Origin: Poindextera sp035604135
GTDB taxonomy: Bacteria > Pseudomonadota > Alphaproteobacteria > Caulobacterales > Caulobacteraceae
Assembly (NCBI GenBank): GCA_035604135.1
Contig: DATNJB010000063.1
Coordinates: forward strand, 1 to 64,000
Direction: 5' to 3'
DNA: 64,000 nt
The notes beneath the pieces were generated by a model. That model was not told the origin of the DNA. It saw only the letters and a list, made by a program, of their open reading frames with translations, and made no database searches. Positions 50,673-59,771 of this stretch are shown here, in pieces (positions within the stretch are counted from its first letter, which is position 1; each line of letters starts with the position of its first letter). Made by a program: the position numbers and the translations under genes.

Positions 50673-52363
50673 GGAAAGGCAATCACCTCGCCGCCCGGCG
50701 GCTCGGGCGGCGCTTTATGGCCGGGGCCTTCACCCGCGGCCGCCACCGGCAGCCGCACAGTTACCGCCGTGCCTTCCCCCAGCCGGCTCTCGATTCCCAT
50801 GTCGCCGCCGTGCAATTCGGCGAAGGCGCGCACCAGGGATAGGCCAAGGCCGGTGCCCTGCGCCTGCTGGCTGACGTCGCCCGCCTGCTCGTAGGGCCGC
50901 CCCAGCCGCGCCAGGTCAGGCTCGGCAATGCCGATCCCCGTGTCGGCGACCGAGAGCTCGAGCGCGCCGCCCCCGACTTTGGCCAGCGCGACCGTGACCA
51001 GGCCGCCGCGCGGCGTGAACTTCAGCGCGTTCGAGACCAGGTTCAGCACGATCTGCTTCAGCGCGCGGCGATCGGCGCGCACCTCGAGCGCCTCGGCCGG
51101 CAAGACGCCGCGCAGCTGAACGCCGGCGTCGTCAGCCTGCACGCGCAGCAGCCTCAGCGCCGCGGCCACGGGCTCCCGCGCGTCGAAGTCCTCGAGCGCG
51201 AGCTCGTACTTCGATGCCTCGATCTTCGACATGTCGAGCACGTCGTTGATCAGGTCCAAGAGGTGGGCGCCGGCATCGTGGATGAGGTCGGCATACTCGA
51301 TGTACTTCCCCGGCAGCGGTCCGAAGATCCGCTGCCGCATCATGTCGGAGAAACCCATGATGGCGTTGAGCGGCGTTCTGAGCTCGTGGCTCATGTTGGC
51401 CAGGAAGCGCGACTTGCCGACGTTCAGCGCTTCGGCGTCGGCACGCGCCGCCTCGAGCGCCGCCTCGCGCTGGTGATCGGCGGTGGCGTCGCGGATCGCA
51501 CCCACCAGCCGGTGCGCGTCCATCCAGGCGAGGTCGAGGCCGAGCCAGACCCCCTCAGGCCCCGCGAGCGGGAAGACCACAGCGCCGCGCCCGTTGCGCC
51601 GGGCCTGGGCGAGCGCGTTGACGATCGCCTCGCGGGCCGAGGGCTCAGCGGCGCCCATCAGGCCCAGGCCGCTGAGCCGCGCCTGCAGATCGCCGTTCAT
51701 GCCGCCGCCGGATCGCTCTATCGCGCCCTCGTCGTTCACGACGACGATCAGGTGCGGCTGGGCGGCCACGAGCGCCGCAAGCGGCTCGGGTTGCGCCTGC
51801 GCCGGCGCGATCGGCCGGGCCGCACGCGCGATTGCCACTGCTGCGGCCAGAGCCACCGTCGTGGTCGCCAGCGCGACCAGCGCCAGGCTCAACGCGAGCA
51901 CCCCTTGCGGCGCCGGCGGCGCGAGGCCGGCGGCCTGGATCAGCGCGGTTGCCGCCAGGGCGGCGAGGCTGAGCGCCGCACCCAGCGCGATGCGCCGGAC
52001 TTCGAGCACCAGCGCGGCGGCGAGCGGGGTGACGCACCAGATCGCCAGCGGACCACTCGCGCCGCCGGCCAGCGTCGCGGCAAGCACGCTGGCGATCGCC
52101 CAGATGACGACCAGGCCGAGGTTGGGACGGTTTGGCCTGAGCGTCAGGATCGCCGCGATCGAGGGCGTCGCGGCGACGATCAGCGCCAGCCCGGGCCGCG
52201 CGTCCGGCCATGGCGCCACGACCGAGACGACGACCGCTCCAAGCGCGATCGCGAGCGCCCAGGCAGCGTGCCACCAGAGCGCGGCGCGGGGCACCGCGTC
52301 CGCCGCCACCGCCGGCGCGGGGCGCGGGGCCGGATCGGCTCTCTGGATTGCGTCGAGACTCAT
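50663..52363 (-). CDS. Multi-pass membrane histidine kinase, DivJ-like
   Basis: 566 residues. About six hydrophobic helices (33-175) form the membrane sensor. A PAS-like segment (195-300) follows, then the kinase: H326 in ANMSHELRTPLNAIMGFSDMM, N-box NLVSNALKFTPRGG, G1 ADTGIGI, G2 GTGLGLSLV. This layout (multi-pass helices and a kinase core ending in a short basic tail) is that of Caulobacter DivJ, the cell-pole kinase for DivK. The identity is not proven here; PleC-like kinases share the core. Start ATG at 52363; divergent from sufE. Confidence 0.85.
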   Translation of the reverse strand: MSLDAIQRADPAPRPAPAVAADAVPRAALWWHAAWALAIALGAVVVSVVAPWPDARPGLALIVAATPSIAAILTLRPNRPNLGLVVIWAIASVLAATLAGGASGPLAIWCVTPLAAALVLEVRRIALGAALSLAALAATALIQAAGLAPPAPQGVLALSLALVALATTTVALAAAVAIARAARPIAPAQAQPEPLAALVAAQPHLIVVVNDEGAIERSGGGMNGDLQARLSGLGLMGAAEPSAREAIVNALAQARRNGRGAVVFPLAGPEGVWLGLDLAWMDAHRLVGAIRDATADHQREAALEAARADAEALNVGKSRFLANMSHELRTPLNAIMGFSDMMRQRIFGPLPGKYIEYADLIHDAGAHLLDLINDVLDMSKIEASKYELALEDFDAREPVAAALRLLRVQADDAGVQLRGVLPAEALEVRADRRALKQIVLNLVSNALKFTPRGGLVTVALAKVGGGALELSVADTGIGIAEPDLARLGRPYEQAGDVSQQAQGTGLGLSLVRAFAELHGGDMGIESRLGEGTAVTVRLPVAAAGEGPGHKAPPEPPGGEVIAFPQR

Positions 52364-52486
52364 CTTGGGCTTTCCGGAGACTATCGAGGGGGCCGCGTGA
52401 GCGCGAGCCTGCTCGCTCGCCACGCGACGGGCGCGCTTTCCCTCGGCATTGCCGGCGGCGCCGACGCTCCCTAAGTGCCTGAACGC

Positions 52487-52915
52487 ATGACCGCGCCGGC
52501 GCCCTTCGAAGAGCTGAAAGACGAGTTCGACCTCCTGGGCGATTGGGAGGAGCGGTACCGCCACGTCATCGACCTGGGGCGCGGGCTCGAGCCCTTGACC
52601 GACGAAGAGCGGACCGACGCCAACAAGGTGCGTGGCTGCGCGAGCCAGGTCTGGCTGGTCCGCGCGCTCGGACCTGACGGCCGGTTGCGGTTTCGCGGCG
52701 ATTCTGACGCCCACATCGTGCGCGGCTTGATCGCGATCCTGTTCCGGCTGTTCTCCGGGCGCACCCCGGACGAAATCCTCAACCTCGATGCCCGCGCCGC
52801 CTTGGATCGGCTTGGCCTGATCGGCGCACTCTCCGCCCAGCGGTCGAACGGGCTGTTCGCGATGGTGGAGCGCATCCGCCGCGACGCCGAAGCGGCCAAG
52901 GGGGCTACCGCTTAA
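52487..52915 (+). CDS. sufE: SufE family Fe-S assembly protein
   Basis: 142 residues. SufE accepts sulfur from SufS; the persulfide cysteine is C51 in VRGCASQVW, the family's signature. The opening FEELKDEFDLLGDWEERYRHVIDLG is typical, as is the late IRGLIAILFRLFSGRTPDEIL-like core. ATG at 52487 used; GTG at 52475 possible. Not linked to a suf operon here. Its stop overlaps the convergent PAS gene by four bases. Confidence 0.92.
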   Translation: MTAPAPFEELKDEFDLLGDWEERYRHVIDLGRGLEPLTDEERTDANKVRGCASQVWLVRALGPDGRLRFRGDSDAHIVRGLIAILFRLFSGRTPDEILNLDARAALDRLGLIGALSAQRSNGLFAMVERIRRDAEAAKGATA

Positions 52916-53403
52916 GCCGCGCGGATGCCGCTCGACAGGCGGTCGCCGTGCACGCCGAGCACGGCATCGTAGGCCAGGACCATATCGACCTCGGCGCCGT
53001 TGGCCGCCAGCGGCAGGCGGAGCCAGAGGATCGAAAGATGGCCGGCGCCCCGCCAAGCGAGGTTGTGCACGCCAACGCCTGGCCGGCGATCATCGACGAC
53101 CTTGTCCAGTTCGGCTCGCCAGTAGTCCGCCGCTGTGCTCGCGTAGATCTCTTCCAGCGTGTGACCGGTGATCTCGCGGCCATAGACGCCGTAGAGGCCC
53201 GTGCCGGCCAGCCGAATGCGATAGTCGCGCGGGTCGCGCCGCACGTCGATCAGGCTGATGGTCGGCAGATGGCGCTTGAAGTCGGCGGGATGGATGTCGG
53301 CGCGGCCCGGCAGCCGTCCGGCGCTGCGCAGCGAGGCCCAGTAGGCGAAAATCTCTTCGTGAGCGCGGACGGCCGTGGCCGGGCCGCCGGTCTGAGCGAT
53401 CAT
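52912..53403 (-). CDS. PAS-domain protein (PAS_5 type)
   Basis: 163 residues, a single PAS-like domain with LRSAGRLPGRADIHPADFKRHLP, then ISLIDVRRDPRDYRIRLAGTGLYGVYGREITG. This is the PAS_5 (DUF1488-like) group of small alphaproteobacterial proteins that has no output domain; ligand and partner are unknown. The polypeptide ends with a poorly conserved tail. It is convergent with sufE and near a DivJ-like kinase and mucR, which might suggest a signalling role; that is inference. Confidence 0.85.
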   Translation of the reverse strand: MIAQTGGPATAVRAHEEIFAYWASLRSAGRLPGRADIHPADFKRHLPTISLIDVRRDPRDYRIRLAGTGLYGVYGREITGHTLEEIYASTAADYWRAELDKVVDDRRPGVGVHNLAWRGAGHLSILWLRLPLAANGAEVDMVLAYDAVLGVHGDRLSSGIRAA

Positions 53404-53532
53404 CGCAAGGCGCTACAAGTATTTGGAATCACGATGATTCAATATCGCTCAAGCGCCGAGTCGGCGGCAAGCGAAAACGCCCGCCGGGCCGGCGGGCGTT
53501 CTGCAGGTCAAAGAGAGTAGGAAAGGGGTTGT

Positions 53533-53958
53533 CTATCGCCCGCCGCGGCCGGTCTGCCGTCCGCCTTGGCCCAGGCCCATCTGCTTGGCCAGTTCCGAGC
53601 GCGCCTTGGCGTAGTTGGGCGCGACCATGGGGTAGTCCTTCGCCAAGCCCCACTTCGCCCGATAGTCCTCCGGGCTCATGTTGTATTTCGTACGCAGGTG
53701 GCGCTTCAGCGACTTGAACTTGCGGCCATCTTCGAGGCAAACCAAGTGGTCCGGCGTGATCGAGCGCTTGATCGGCACAGCCGGTTCCTTCGGCGCGGCC
53801 TCGACTGTCTCCGTCCCGGACGATACGCCGGCCAAAGCGCGATGGACGCTCTGGATGAGCGACGGCAACTCGCCGGCCGTCACAGAGTTGTGGCCGACGT
53901 ATGCGGCGACGATGTCGGCTGTCATCTCAATGATTTCTGATTTGTCGTCCATGTCCAT
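53533..53958 (-). CDS. mucR: MucR/Ros family transcriptional regulator
   Basis: 141 residues, start ATG at 53958 or 53952. MucR regulators silence AT-rich promoters and control exopolysaccharide, motility and cell-cycle genes in alphaproteobacteria. The core HLVCLEDGRKFKSLKRHLRTKYNM and SPEDYRAKWGL are canonical. Zinc ligands are incomplete: C74 and H87 remain, but the second Cys is Asp (CLED) and the last His is Tyr, as in several Caulobacter and Mesorhizobium homologs that can fold without zinc. The tail is Gly/Arg-rich (GQGGRQTGRGGR). The following 197-base upstream region is unusually low in GC. Confidence 0.93.
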   Translation of the reverse strand: MDMDDKSEIIEMTADIVAAYVGHNSVTAGELPSLIQSVHRALAGVSSGTETVEAAPKEPAVPIKRSITPDHLVCLEDGRKFKSLKRHLRTKYNMSPEDYRAKWGLAKDYPMVAPNYAKARSELAKQMGLGQGGRQTGRGGR

Positions 53959-54110
53959 TCTTGCCCGTCGACCTTCTTGATTTTGAGAAGTGCTGATTCC
54001 AGCGCCCGCTGAAAATCTTCATAACGAGGCCGCTGCAGCAACACAACAACCAACCGTACAATCCGATCAACAAGTCGGGGTCAAGAACAATTGTAGATGA
54101 CAACAGCGTA

Positions 54111-54134
54111 CGGCCGAGCACAGTCGCTCGGCCG
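54111..54134. terminator. Candidate terminator downstream of the DUF2336 gene
   Basis: Perfect 9-base-pair stem CGGCCGAGC / GCTCGGCCG around ACAGTC, 22 bases beyond the stop of the 54156-55382 gene on its own strand. No T-run on that strand; called from stem strength and position. Confidence 0.5.
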
Positions 54135-54155
54135 CCGTCCCCGCCGCGTTACGGC

Positions 54156-55382
54156 TTAGCGCTCGAAATCGGAGGATAGAGCGAGCATGGCCGCTCGCTC
54201 AGGCAGCGAATATTCGTTGAGGCCACCTTCGTCGCCGTCGCGGATCGCCTTCAACAAGGCCGGCGTGAGCGCCGACGACAGCGACCAGTTCCAATAGCGC
54301 AGCACAGTCTGAGCCCGATCGACAGCAATCATGTCGAAGGTGATCAGCACCCGCTCGAGCGCCGGCCAGAGCGCGCCCGAGGAGTCGGTTTCGCGCCGCC
54401 GCAACCCCCGCCACAGCGCCTTGACCGCGCCCTTGGGAAGACCGGTCGCCTTGCAGAGGATAGCGATGGGCTCGCCGCCCTGGTCGGTGAAGATTTTCGC
54501 GCCCGTCGTGGGCTTTAGACCGGAAAGGTAGGAGATCTCCTCGGCAATCTCGCGGCTCAGGCCCTCCTGCGCTGCGGCGACCGCGGCCTCGAGGCTCGCA
54601 AAAGGGCTCTTGTCGATAGCGGCCCGGTTGCGCTGGCGGCGCTCGATGAATTGCAACGCCTTCCGCGACAAAGGGTCGGCCCAATTCTCAGCCGCGGCGA
54701 GCGAGAAGACGTCGCTGGCCGCCTCCTGCAGCACCTCGCGCGAGACGGCGAAGCGCTGGAGGATGGCGCGGCGGGCGTCGGCGTCGGCCCACCAGAACAA
54801 GATATACGCGTGGGAGGGGCGCAGCTCCGGTCGGCGCAGCAGCGCCGGGATCGTCCGCGGGTGCTCGCGCGTGGCGGCGACCAGGATTTCCAGCGCATTC
54901 GCCGCCAGCTTGGCCGACTCGTTGCGCAGCACCACCTCGATGACCGGCGCTTCCATGCGCTCGACCAGCGCTTCACAGACCAGCTCGCTCAGGTCGCGCC
55001 TGGCGGCGATGGCGATCCGATGGAAGATGGTGGCGTTCTTGGCGCAATCGAGCAGATCGGCGTCGCTGAGCGCACTGCAAAGTTCGATCAAGGGCCTGGC
55101 GACCTCGACCGCGTCGCGCAACAGGATGCGCGACAGCACGGACGGCGGTTCGGTGAGGTTCGAGAGCCGCTGCGCGACCCGGCCGCGCTCGTCCGTCGAG
55201 GCTTCGCGCAGGATCTCGACCAAGAGATCGGCGGTCATCGCGCGCTCGAAGGCGTTGACGCGGCTGGAGGGCAAGCAGACCACGTCGGCCAGGCGTTTGA
55301 GCAGCGCGCGCCGCGCCTTGGAGGGCGGCAGCGGCGGTTCCTGGTCTTCCGGCGCGAGGTCGAGGGAGGCAGTGTCGCTCAA
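54156..55382 (-). CDS. DUF2336 protein, second copy
   Basis: 408 residues, all-helical, without signal peptide. It shares the DUF2336 outline with 45112-46209: LLVEILREASTDERGRVAQRLSNL, ELVCEALVERMEAPVIEVVLRNESAKL and a C-terminal ITFDMIAVDRAQTVLRYWNW. The two copies differ clearly in sequence, so they are diverged paralogs. Located directly upstream of mucR on the same strand, with a low-GC gap and hairpin between them. Function unknown. Confidence 0.85.
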   Translation of the reverse strand: MSDTASLDLAPEDQEPPLPPSKARRALLKRLADVVCLPSSRVNAFERAMTADLLVEILREASTDERGRVAQRLSNLTEPPSVLSRILLRDAVEVARPLIELCSALSDADLLDCAKNATIFHRIAIAARRDLSELVCEALVERMEAPVIEVVLRNESAKLAANALEILVAATREHPRTIPALLRRPELRPSHAYILFWWADADARRAILQRFAVSREVLQEAASDVFSLAAAENWADPLSRKALQFIERRQRNRAAIDKSPFASLEAAVAAAQEGLSREIAEEISYLSGLKPTTGAKIFTDQGGEPIAILCKATGLPKGAVKALWRGLRRRETDSSGALWPALERVLITFDMIAVDRAQTVLRYWNWSLSSALTPALLKAIRDGDEGGLNEYSLPERAAMLALSSDFER

Positions 55383-55568
55383 AAGGCCGCTCCAGCGGAA
55401 GGCGCATCATCGCCGCGCTTAGGTTAATCGGGGGTTTGCACGCCGGCTGGCCGACGCCGTAGCCCGCACCTATGCTCGGTCTTAGCAGCGGGAGCGCGCG
55501 CGCGCGCCCCACGGCGCGCCGGTTTGTCTCCTTCGCACTCGATCTGCCGTTCGGCGCCGTCGGGTGAC

Positions 55569-56918
55569 CTACTGGGTGGCGAACGCCCCGCCCTCCGGCG
55601 CTTGCCCGTCCGCGGTGGTGGTCAGCCGTTTGGGCACGAGCAGCAGAACAAGCAGGATCGAGGCGTAGACGATCGTGATCGAGGCGACGCAGACGTTGAA
55701 GTTCTTGAACTTGTCGTAGAGGTTCGTACCCAGGATGTCGCCGAAGCGCGAGGCGATGAAGTAGAGGCTGCCCGACGCCATCAGGACCGCGCCCTGCAGG
55801 CCGCGCGGGCAAGAGCGAATCAAAAGATCGGTGTAGGCGGCGGTGCAGACACCGCCCATGAGCCCGATTGGGCAGGCCGCGATCAGCGCGGCGGCGGTCG
55901 AGTGGACGAACAGCAAGGGGATGAACTGCGGCACTGCGACCACCGTACCCGACCAGAGCAGCGCCCGTAGCGCGTAGCGCTGACAAAGCCAGCCGTAGAG
56001 CAGGAACGTCGGGATAAAGGAGGCGGAGAAGATCGCGTTCCAATAGCCCCACACGGCGTCGCTCGAGTGGAGCTCGTTCTGCAGATAGAACTGAAGCGGC
56101 GTCGCCGACCCTGGCGCGAAGTTCCACAAGCCCCAGATCAGGAGCGCCGGGTAGACCGGCCAGTAGCTGATAAGCCGCATGAAGTCGTCCCAGGGGTGCG
56201 CTTTGGGCCCAACCTCCTTGTGCAGGTTGTCGTAGACGCTCTTGGGGCGAAGCTTGCCGTAGAGCGCGATCGCCGCCAGGAGCGCCGCGCCGGTCAGGAA
56301 CAGAGTGCGCTCGGCGGCGCCGCCGTTCCGGCCCTCGAGCAGGTCGCTGACGCGCCCGCCCACGATGAGGGCGGCGATGCCAGGCAGCGACCCGACGACA
56401 TTGAAGACCGTGCTCATCTGGCCCGACATCACGTGCTGCTGGCCGATCGTGGCCATCAGCCCGTTGAACGCGCTGGAAACGAAGAGGAAGGCGCTGGTCA
56501 GCACGACCATGGCGATCATCAGGGTCCCGTAGTTGAACGGCGCGAACGCGAAGGCGACGTAGAGCCCGCAGCACAAGGCGCCGAACAGCATCAGGTAACC
56601 CCGGTCGCGCAGGCCGAACGGGTTCCAGATGTCGCGGACGAAGCCGAACAGGAACGACAGATAGAGGGGGATGCCAGTGATCAACCTGAAGGCGGCCACC
56701 TCGTGGGCGCTCAGATGCAGCTTGTTCTTGAGGAAGAAGCTAACCGGGATATCGATCAGGCCGCCGCCCGGGCCGCCGAAGCCCATGAGCAGCAGCAGGA
56801 CGCAGAGATAGATGAAGATCCGGCCGCGATCGGGAGCTGAGAGCGTCGTCGGTGCGACCGCGATCGTCTCGACCTCGCGGCCGACTTCGAATTCGATCGC
56901 CCCGGCTTCGATGCTCAT
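55569..56918 (-). CDS. MFS/BT1-like permease, paralog 1 of a tandem trio
   Basis: 449 residues, about 12 membrane helices. ATG at 56918 has GGAGG upstream. Conserved between the three copies: SFFLKNKLHLSAHE, DRGYLMLFG, GQQHVMSGQMSTVFNVV, RPKSVYDNLHKEVGP, PVYPALLIWGLWNFAPGSATPLQF, CPRGLQGAVLMAS and the ending TTTADGQAPEGGAFATQ. The loop pattern NPFGLRDRGYL and the layout resemble folate-biopterin (BT1) transporters, but the substrate is unknown. Preceded by its own promoter (56946-56974). Confidence 0.85.
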   Translation of the reverse strand: MSIEAGAIEFEVGREVETIAVAPTTLSAPDRGRIFIYLCVLLLLMGFGGPGGGLIDIPVSFFLKNKLHLSAHEVAAFRLITGIPLYLSFLFGFVRDIWNPFGLRDRGYLMLFGALCCGLYVAFAFAPFNYGTLMIAMVVLTSAFLFVSSAFNGLMATIGQQHVMSGQMSTVFNVVGSLPGIAALIVGGRVSDLLEGRNGGAAERTLFLTGAALLAAIALYGKLRPKSVYDNLHKEVGPKAHPWDDFMRLISYWPVYPALLIWGLWNFAPGSATPLQFYLQNELHSSDAVWGYWNAIFSASFIPTFLLYGWLCQRYALRALLWSGTVVAVPQFIPLLFVHSTAAALIAACPIGLMGGVCTAAYTDLLIRSCPRGLQGAVLMASGSLYFIASRFGDILGTNLYDKFKNFNVCVASITIVYASILLVLLLVPKRLTTTADGQAPEGGAFATQ

Positions 56919-56945
56919 GGCGATCCTCCCACACAACAGAGCGCA

Positions 56946-56974
56946 GGCATAAGGAGGTCGGGGCCGTCGAACAA
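56946..56974 (-). promoter_or_regulatory. Sigma70-like promoter of permease paralog 1
   Basis: On the minus strand, TTGTTC (56974-56969), a 17-base spacer, TATGCC (56951-56946). The spacer and flanks share GACCTCC and neighbouring bases with the promoter at 59772-59800 in front of paralog 3. Confidence 0.6.
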
Positions 56975-57019
56975 GCCGCGCGCTGTCGCCGCGCGACCGC
57001 TTATGGCAAGCAGTCGCGC

Positions 57020-58360
57020 CTATCGCGTCGCGTACTCGCCCCCTTCGGGCGCTTCGCCATCGGCGGTCGCCGTCAACCGCTTTGGGACCACCAGCAGCAC
57101 GAGCAGGATCGAGGCGTAGACGATTGTGATCGCGATCACGCACACGTTGAAGTTCTTGAACCGGTCGTAGAGGTTCGCGCCCAGCACGTCGCCGCCGCGC
57201 ACCGCGATAGCGTAGACCGCGGTCGAGGCCATGAGCATCGTGCCCTGCAGGCCCCTCGGGCAGGATCGGATCAGGAGGTCGGTGTAGGCGGCGGTGCACA
57301 TCCCGCCCATCAGCCCGGCCCCCGCCGCCGCGACGAACGAGACGGGCACAGAGTGGATGAAGGCCATCGGGATCATCTGAGGAATGCCGATCAGCGTCCC
57401 GATCCATAGCAGCGGCCTGAGCGGATACTTCTGGCTGAGCGCGCCGTACAACAGGAAGGTCGGGATGAAAGACGCGGCGAAGATCACATTCCAGTAGCCC
57501 CAGGCGGCGTCGTTCGAGTGCAGCGTGTTCTGCAGGAAGTACTGAAGGGGCGTGTTGGACCCGGGCGCAAAGCTCCACAGCCCCCAGATGAGCAGCGCCG
57601 GGTAGACGGGCCAGTAGCGCAATAGGCGCGCGAAGTCGGACCATAGGGTCGCCTTGGGGCCGAGCTCGGTGCGCAAGTTGTCGTAGACGCTCTTGGGCCG
57701 CAGCAGCCCGAATGCCGCGACGGCTGCACTCAGGGCGGCGCCGATCAGGAACACATCGCGGGCGGCGGCCGCGCCGTGGCCGGACTCGAGCTGATCGCTA
57801 AGAATTCCCCCGAGCGCCAGCGACAGCAGCGCGGGTATCGTGCCAACGACGTTGAACATCGTGCTCATCTGCCCGGGCATGACGTGCTGTTGGCCGATTT
57901 GCGCCTGGAGCCCGTTGTAGGCGCTCGAGACGAACAGCCCGGCGCAGTTCAGCGTCAGGATCGTCGCCAGCAGCACGGGCTGGCTGTCGAGCGGGGCGAA
58001 CGCGAAGGCGGCGTAGAGCGCGGCGTTGATCCCGCCGAAGAGGATGAGGTAGCCCCGGTCGCGCAGGCCGAACGGGCTCCAGCTGTCCCGCGCCAAGCCG
58101 AACAGAAATCCGAGGTAGACCGGGATGCCGGTGATGAGGTGAAAGTTGGCCGCGGCGTGCGCGCTCAAGTGCAGCTTGTTCTTCAAGAAGAAGCTGATCG
58201 GGATGGAGATCAGACCCCCACCGCTGCTCATGAGCAGAAGCAGCACGCCGAGGTAGATCAGGATACGCGCACGGTCGGCCGGCGGGAGCGATGTGCCGGA
58301 TACGGCGATGGTTTCGCCGTTGGTCGCGGGCTCGAGATCGGCGGCGGCTTGGGTCGTCAC
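57020..58360 (-). CDS. MFS/BT1-like permease, paralog 2
   Basis: 446 residues, about 12 helices, GTG start at 58360 with GGAGAG about 5 bases upstream. Shares all the blocks of paralog 1, with small changes (SFFLKNKLHLSAHAAANFH, GQQHVMPGQMSTMFNVVG, ending TATADGEAPEGGEYATR). 37 bases separate its start from the stop of paralog 3, so the two form an operon with paralog 3 first. Substrate unknown. Confidence 0.85.
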   Translation of the reverse strand: MTTQAAADLEPATNGETIAVSGTSLPPADRARILIYLGVLLLLMSSGGGLISIPISFFLKNKLHLSAHAAANFHLITGIPVYLGFLFGLARDSWSPFGLRDRGYLILFGGINAALYAAFAFAPLDSQPVLLATILTLNCAGLFVSSAYNGLQAQIGQQHVMPGQMSTMFNVVGTIPALLSLALGGILSDQLESGHGAAAARDVFLIGAALSAAVAAFGLLRPKSVYDNLRTELGPKATLWSDFARLLRYWPVYPALLIWGLWSFAPGSNTPLQYFLQNTLHSNDAAWGYWNVIFAASFIPTFLLYGALSQKYPLRPLLWIGTLIGIPQMIPMAFIHSVPVSFVAAAGAGLMGGMCTAAYTDLLIRSCPRGLQGTMLMASTAVYAIAVRGGDVLGANLYDRFKNFNVCVIAITIVYASILLVLLVVPKRLTATADGEAPEGGEYATR

Positions 58361-58397
58361 TCAGGCTCTCCGTTGATGCTTGAACGCCGTGCGCGCG

Positions 58398-59744
58398 CTA
58401 CTGCGTTGCAAATCCGCCCTCGGGCGCTTCGCCATCGGCCGTGAAGGTCAGGCGCTTGGGTACGACCAAGAGCACGAGCAGGATCGATGCGTAGACCGCC
58501 GTGATCGCGATCACGCAGACGGTGAAGTTGTGGAAGTGGTCGTAGAGGTTGGTGCCGAGGATGTCGCCGAAGCGCGACGAGATCCAATAAAGGCCGATCG
58601 AAGCCATCAGCACGGTGCCCTGAAGGCCCCGCGGGCACGATCGGATCAACAGGTCCGTGTAGGCGGCGCTGCAGACCCCGCCCATCAGCCCGATCGGAAT
58701 GGCCGCGAGAAGTGCGCCGGCAGCGGTCTTGATGAACAACAGCGGCACCATCTGGGGAACGGCCACCACGCAGCCCCACCACAGCAGCGGCCGCAACGGG
58801 TAGCGCTGGCTGAGCCAGCCGTAGAGCAGGAAGGTCGGAATGAACGAGGCGACGAAGATCGCGTTCCAGTAGCCCCACTCCGCGTCGCTCGAGTGCAGGG
58901 TGTTCTGCAGGTAGAACTGCAGCGGCGTCTGCGCGCCCGGGGCGAACTGCCAGAGGGCCCAGATCAGGAGCGCCGGGTACACCGGCCAATAGCTGAACAA
59001 GCGTCTGAGGTCGCTGAAGACGTTCGCGCGCGGCCCGACCTCCTGGTGCAGGTTGTCGTAGACGCTCTTTGGCCGGAGCAGCCCGTAGAGGGCGATCGCC
59101 GCCATCACCGCCGCGCCGGTCAGGAACAGGATGCGCTCGGCGACCGGGCCGTTCCTGCCCTCCAGCTGGTCGCTGAGCAGCCCGCCCAGCGCGAGCGCGC
59201 CCAGCGTGGGCAGGGAGGCCACGACGTTGAAAACGGTGCTGACCTGGCCGGACATCACATGCTGTTGGCCGACTTGCGCCATCAGCCCGTTCTGGGCGCT
59301 GGAGACGAACAGGAACGCGACCGTGAGCGCGATCACCGCCACGAGCAACATCGCCTCGGTGAACGGCGCGAAGGCGAAAAGCACGAAGAGCGCGGATGTG
59401 GCGGCGCCGAACAGCACCATGTAGCCGCGGTCGCGCATGCCGAACGGGCTCCAGGAGTCCCGAACCAAGCCGCAGACGAAGGACAGGTATAAGGGTATGC
59501 CGGCGCCCAGGCGAAACCAGGCGATATGCGACGCATCGAGGTGCAGCTTGTTCTTGAGGAAGAAGCTGATCGGCACGTCGATCAGGCCCCCGTACGGCGC
59601 GCCGAAGCCGAGCAGCAGGATCAGCACGCTGAGGTAGGTAAGGATGCGCCCGCGCGTGGCGGCCGACAGCGTCGTCGGCGCGACGGCGATCGTGTCGTCG
59701 TTGGCCGAGCCTTCTAAAGGGATCGCCTCAGCTTCGGTCGTCGC
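58398..59744 (-). CDS. MFS/BT1-like permease, paralog 3, start codon GCG
   Basis: Up to 448 residues, with the same helices as its paralogs. Aligned with paralog 1 from residue 1 to 21 the two are collinear (ending TIAV), and GCG at 59744-59742 falls where paralog 1 has ATG; GGAGG lies 6 bases upstream. Paralog 2 begins GTG-ACG-ACC and this copy GCG-ACG-ACC. No ATG, GTG or TTG occurs in frame before GTG at 59627, which lies inside the first membrane helix and would drop 39 residues. Either a non-standard start is used or the gene has just lost its start. Coordinates give the longer form. Confidence 0.75.
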   Translation of the reverse strand, partial: ATTEAEAIPLEGSANDDTIAVAPTTLSAATRGRILTYLSVLILLLGFGAPYGGLIDVPISFFLKNKLHLDASHIAWFRLGAGIPLYLSFVCGLVRDSWSPFGMRDRGYMVLFGAATSALFVLFAFAPFTEAMLLVAVIALTVAFLFVSSAQNGLMAQVGQQHVMSGQVSTVFNVVASLPTLGALALGGLLSDQLEGRNGPVAERILFLTGAAVMAAIALYGLLRPKSVYDNLHQEVGPRANVFSDLRRLFSYWPVYPALLIWALWQFAPGAQTPLQFYLQNTLHSSDAEWGYWNAIFVASFIPTFLLYGWLSQRYPLRPLLWWGCVVAVPQMVPLLFIKTAAGALLAAIPIGLMGGVCSAAYTDLLIRSCPRGLQGTVLMASIGLYWISSRFGDILGTNLYDHFHNFTVCVIAITAVYASILLVLLVVPKRLTFTADGEAPEGGFATQ

Positions 59745-59771
59745 GGCGGTCCTCCGGCGATGGGATTCGCA

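Noticed and set aside
55494..55507. CG-dinucleotide run as a possible Z-DNA or mobile feature
   Set aside because: Short and expected by chance in such GC-rich DNA.
56919..57644. Extension of permease paralog 1 to a 691-residue protein
   Set aside because: The extra part is the antisense of paralog 2; the family starts at ATG 56918 with GGAGG.
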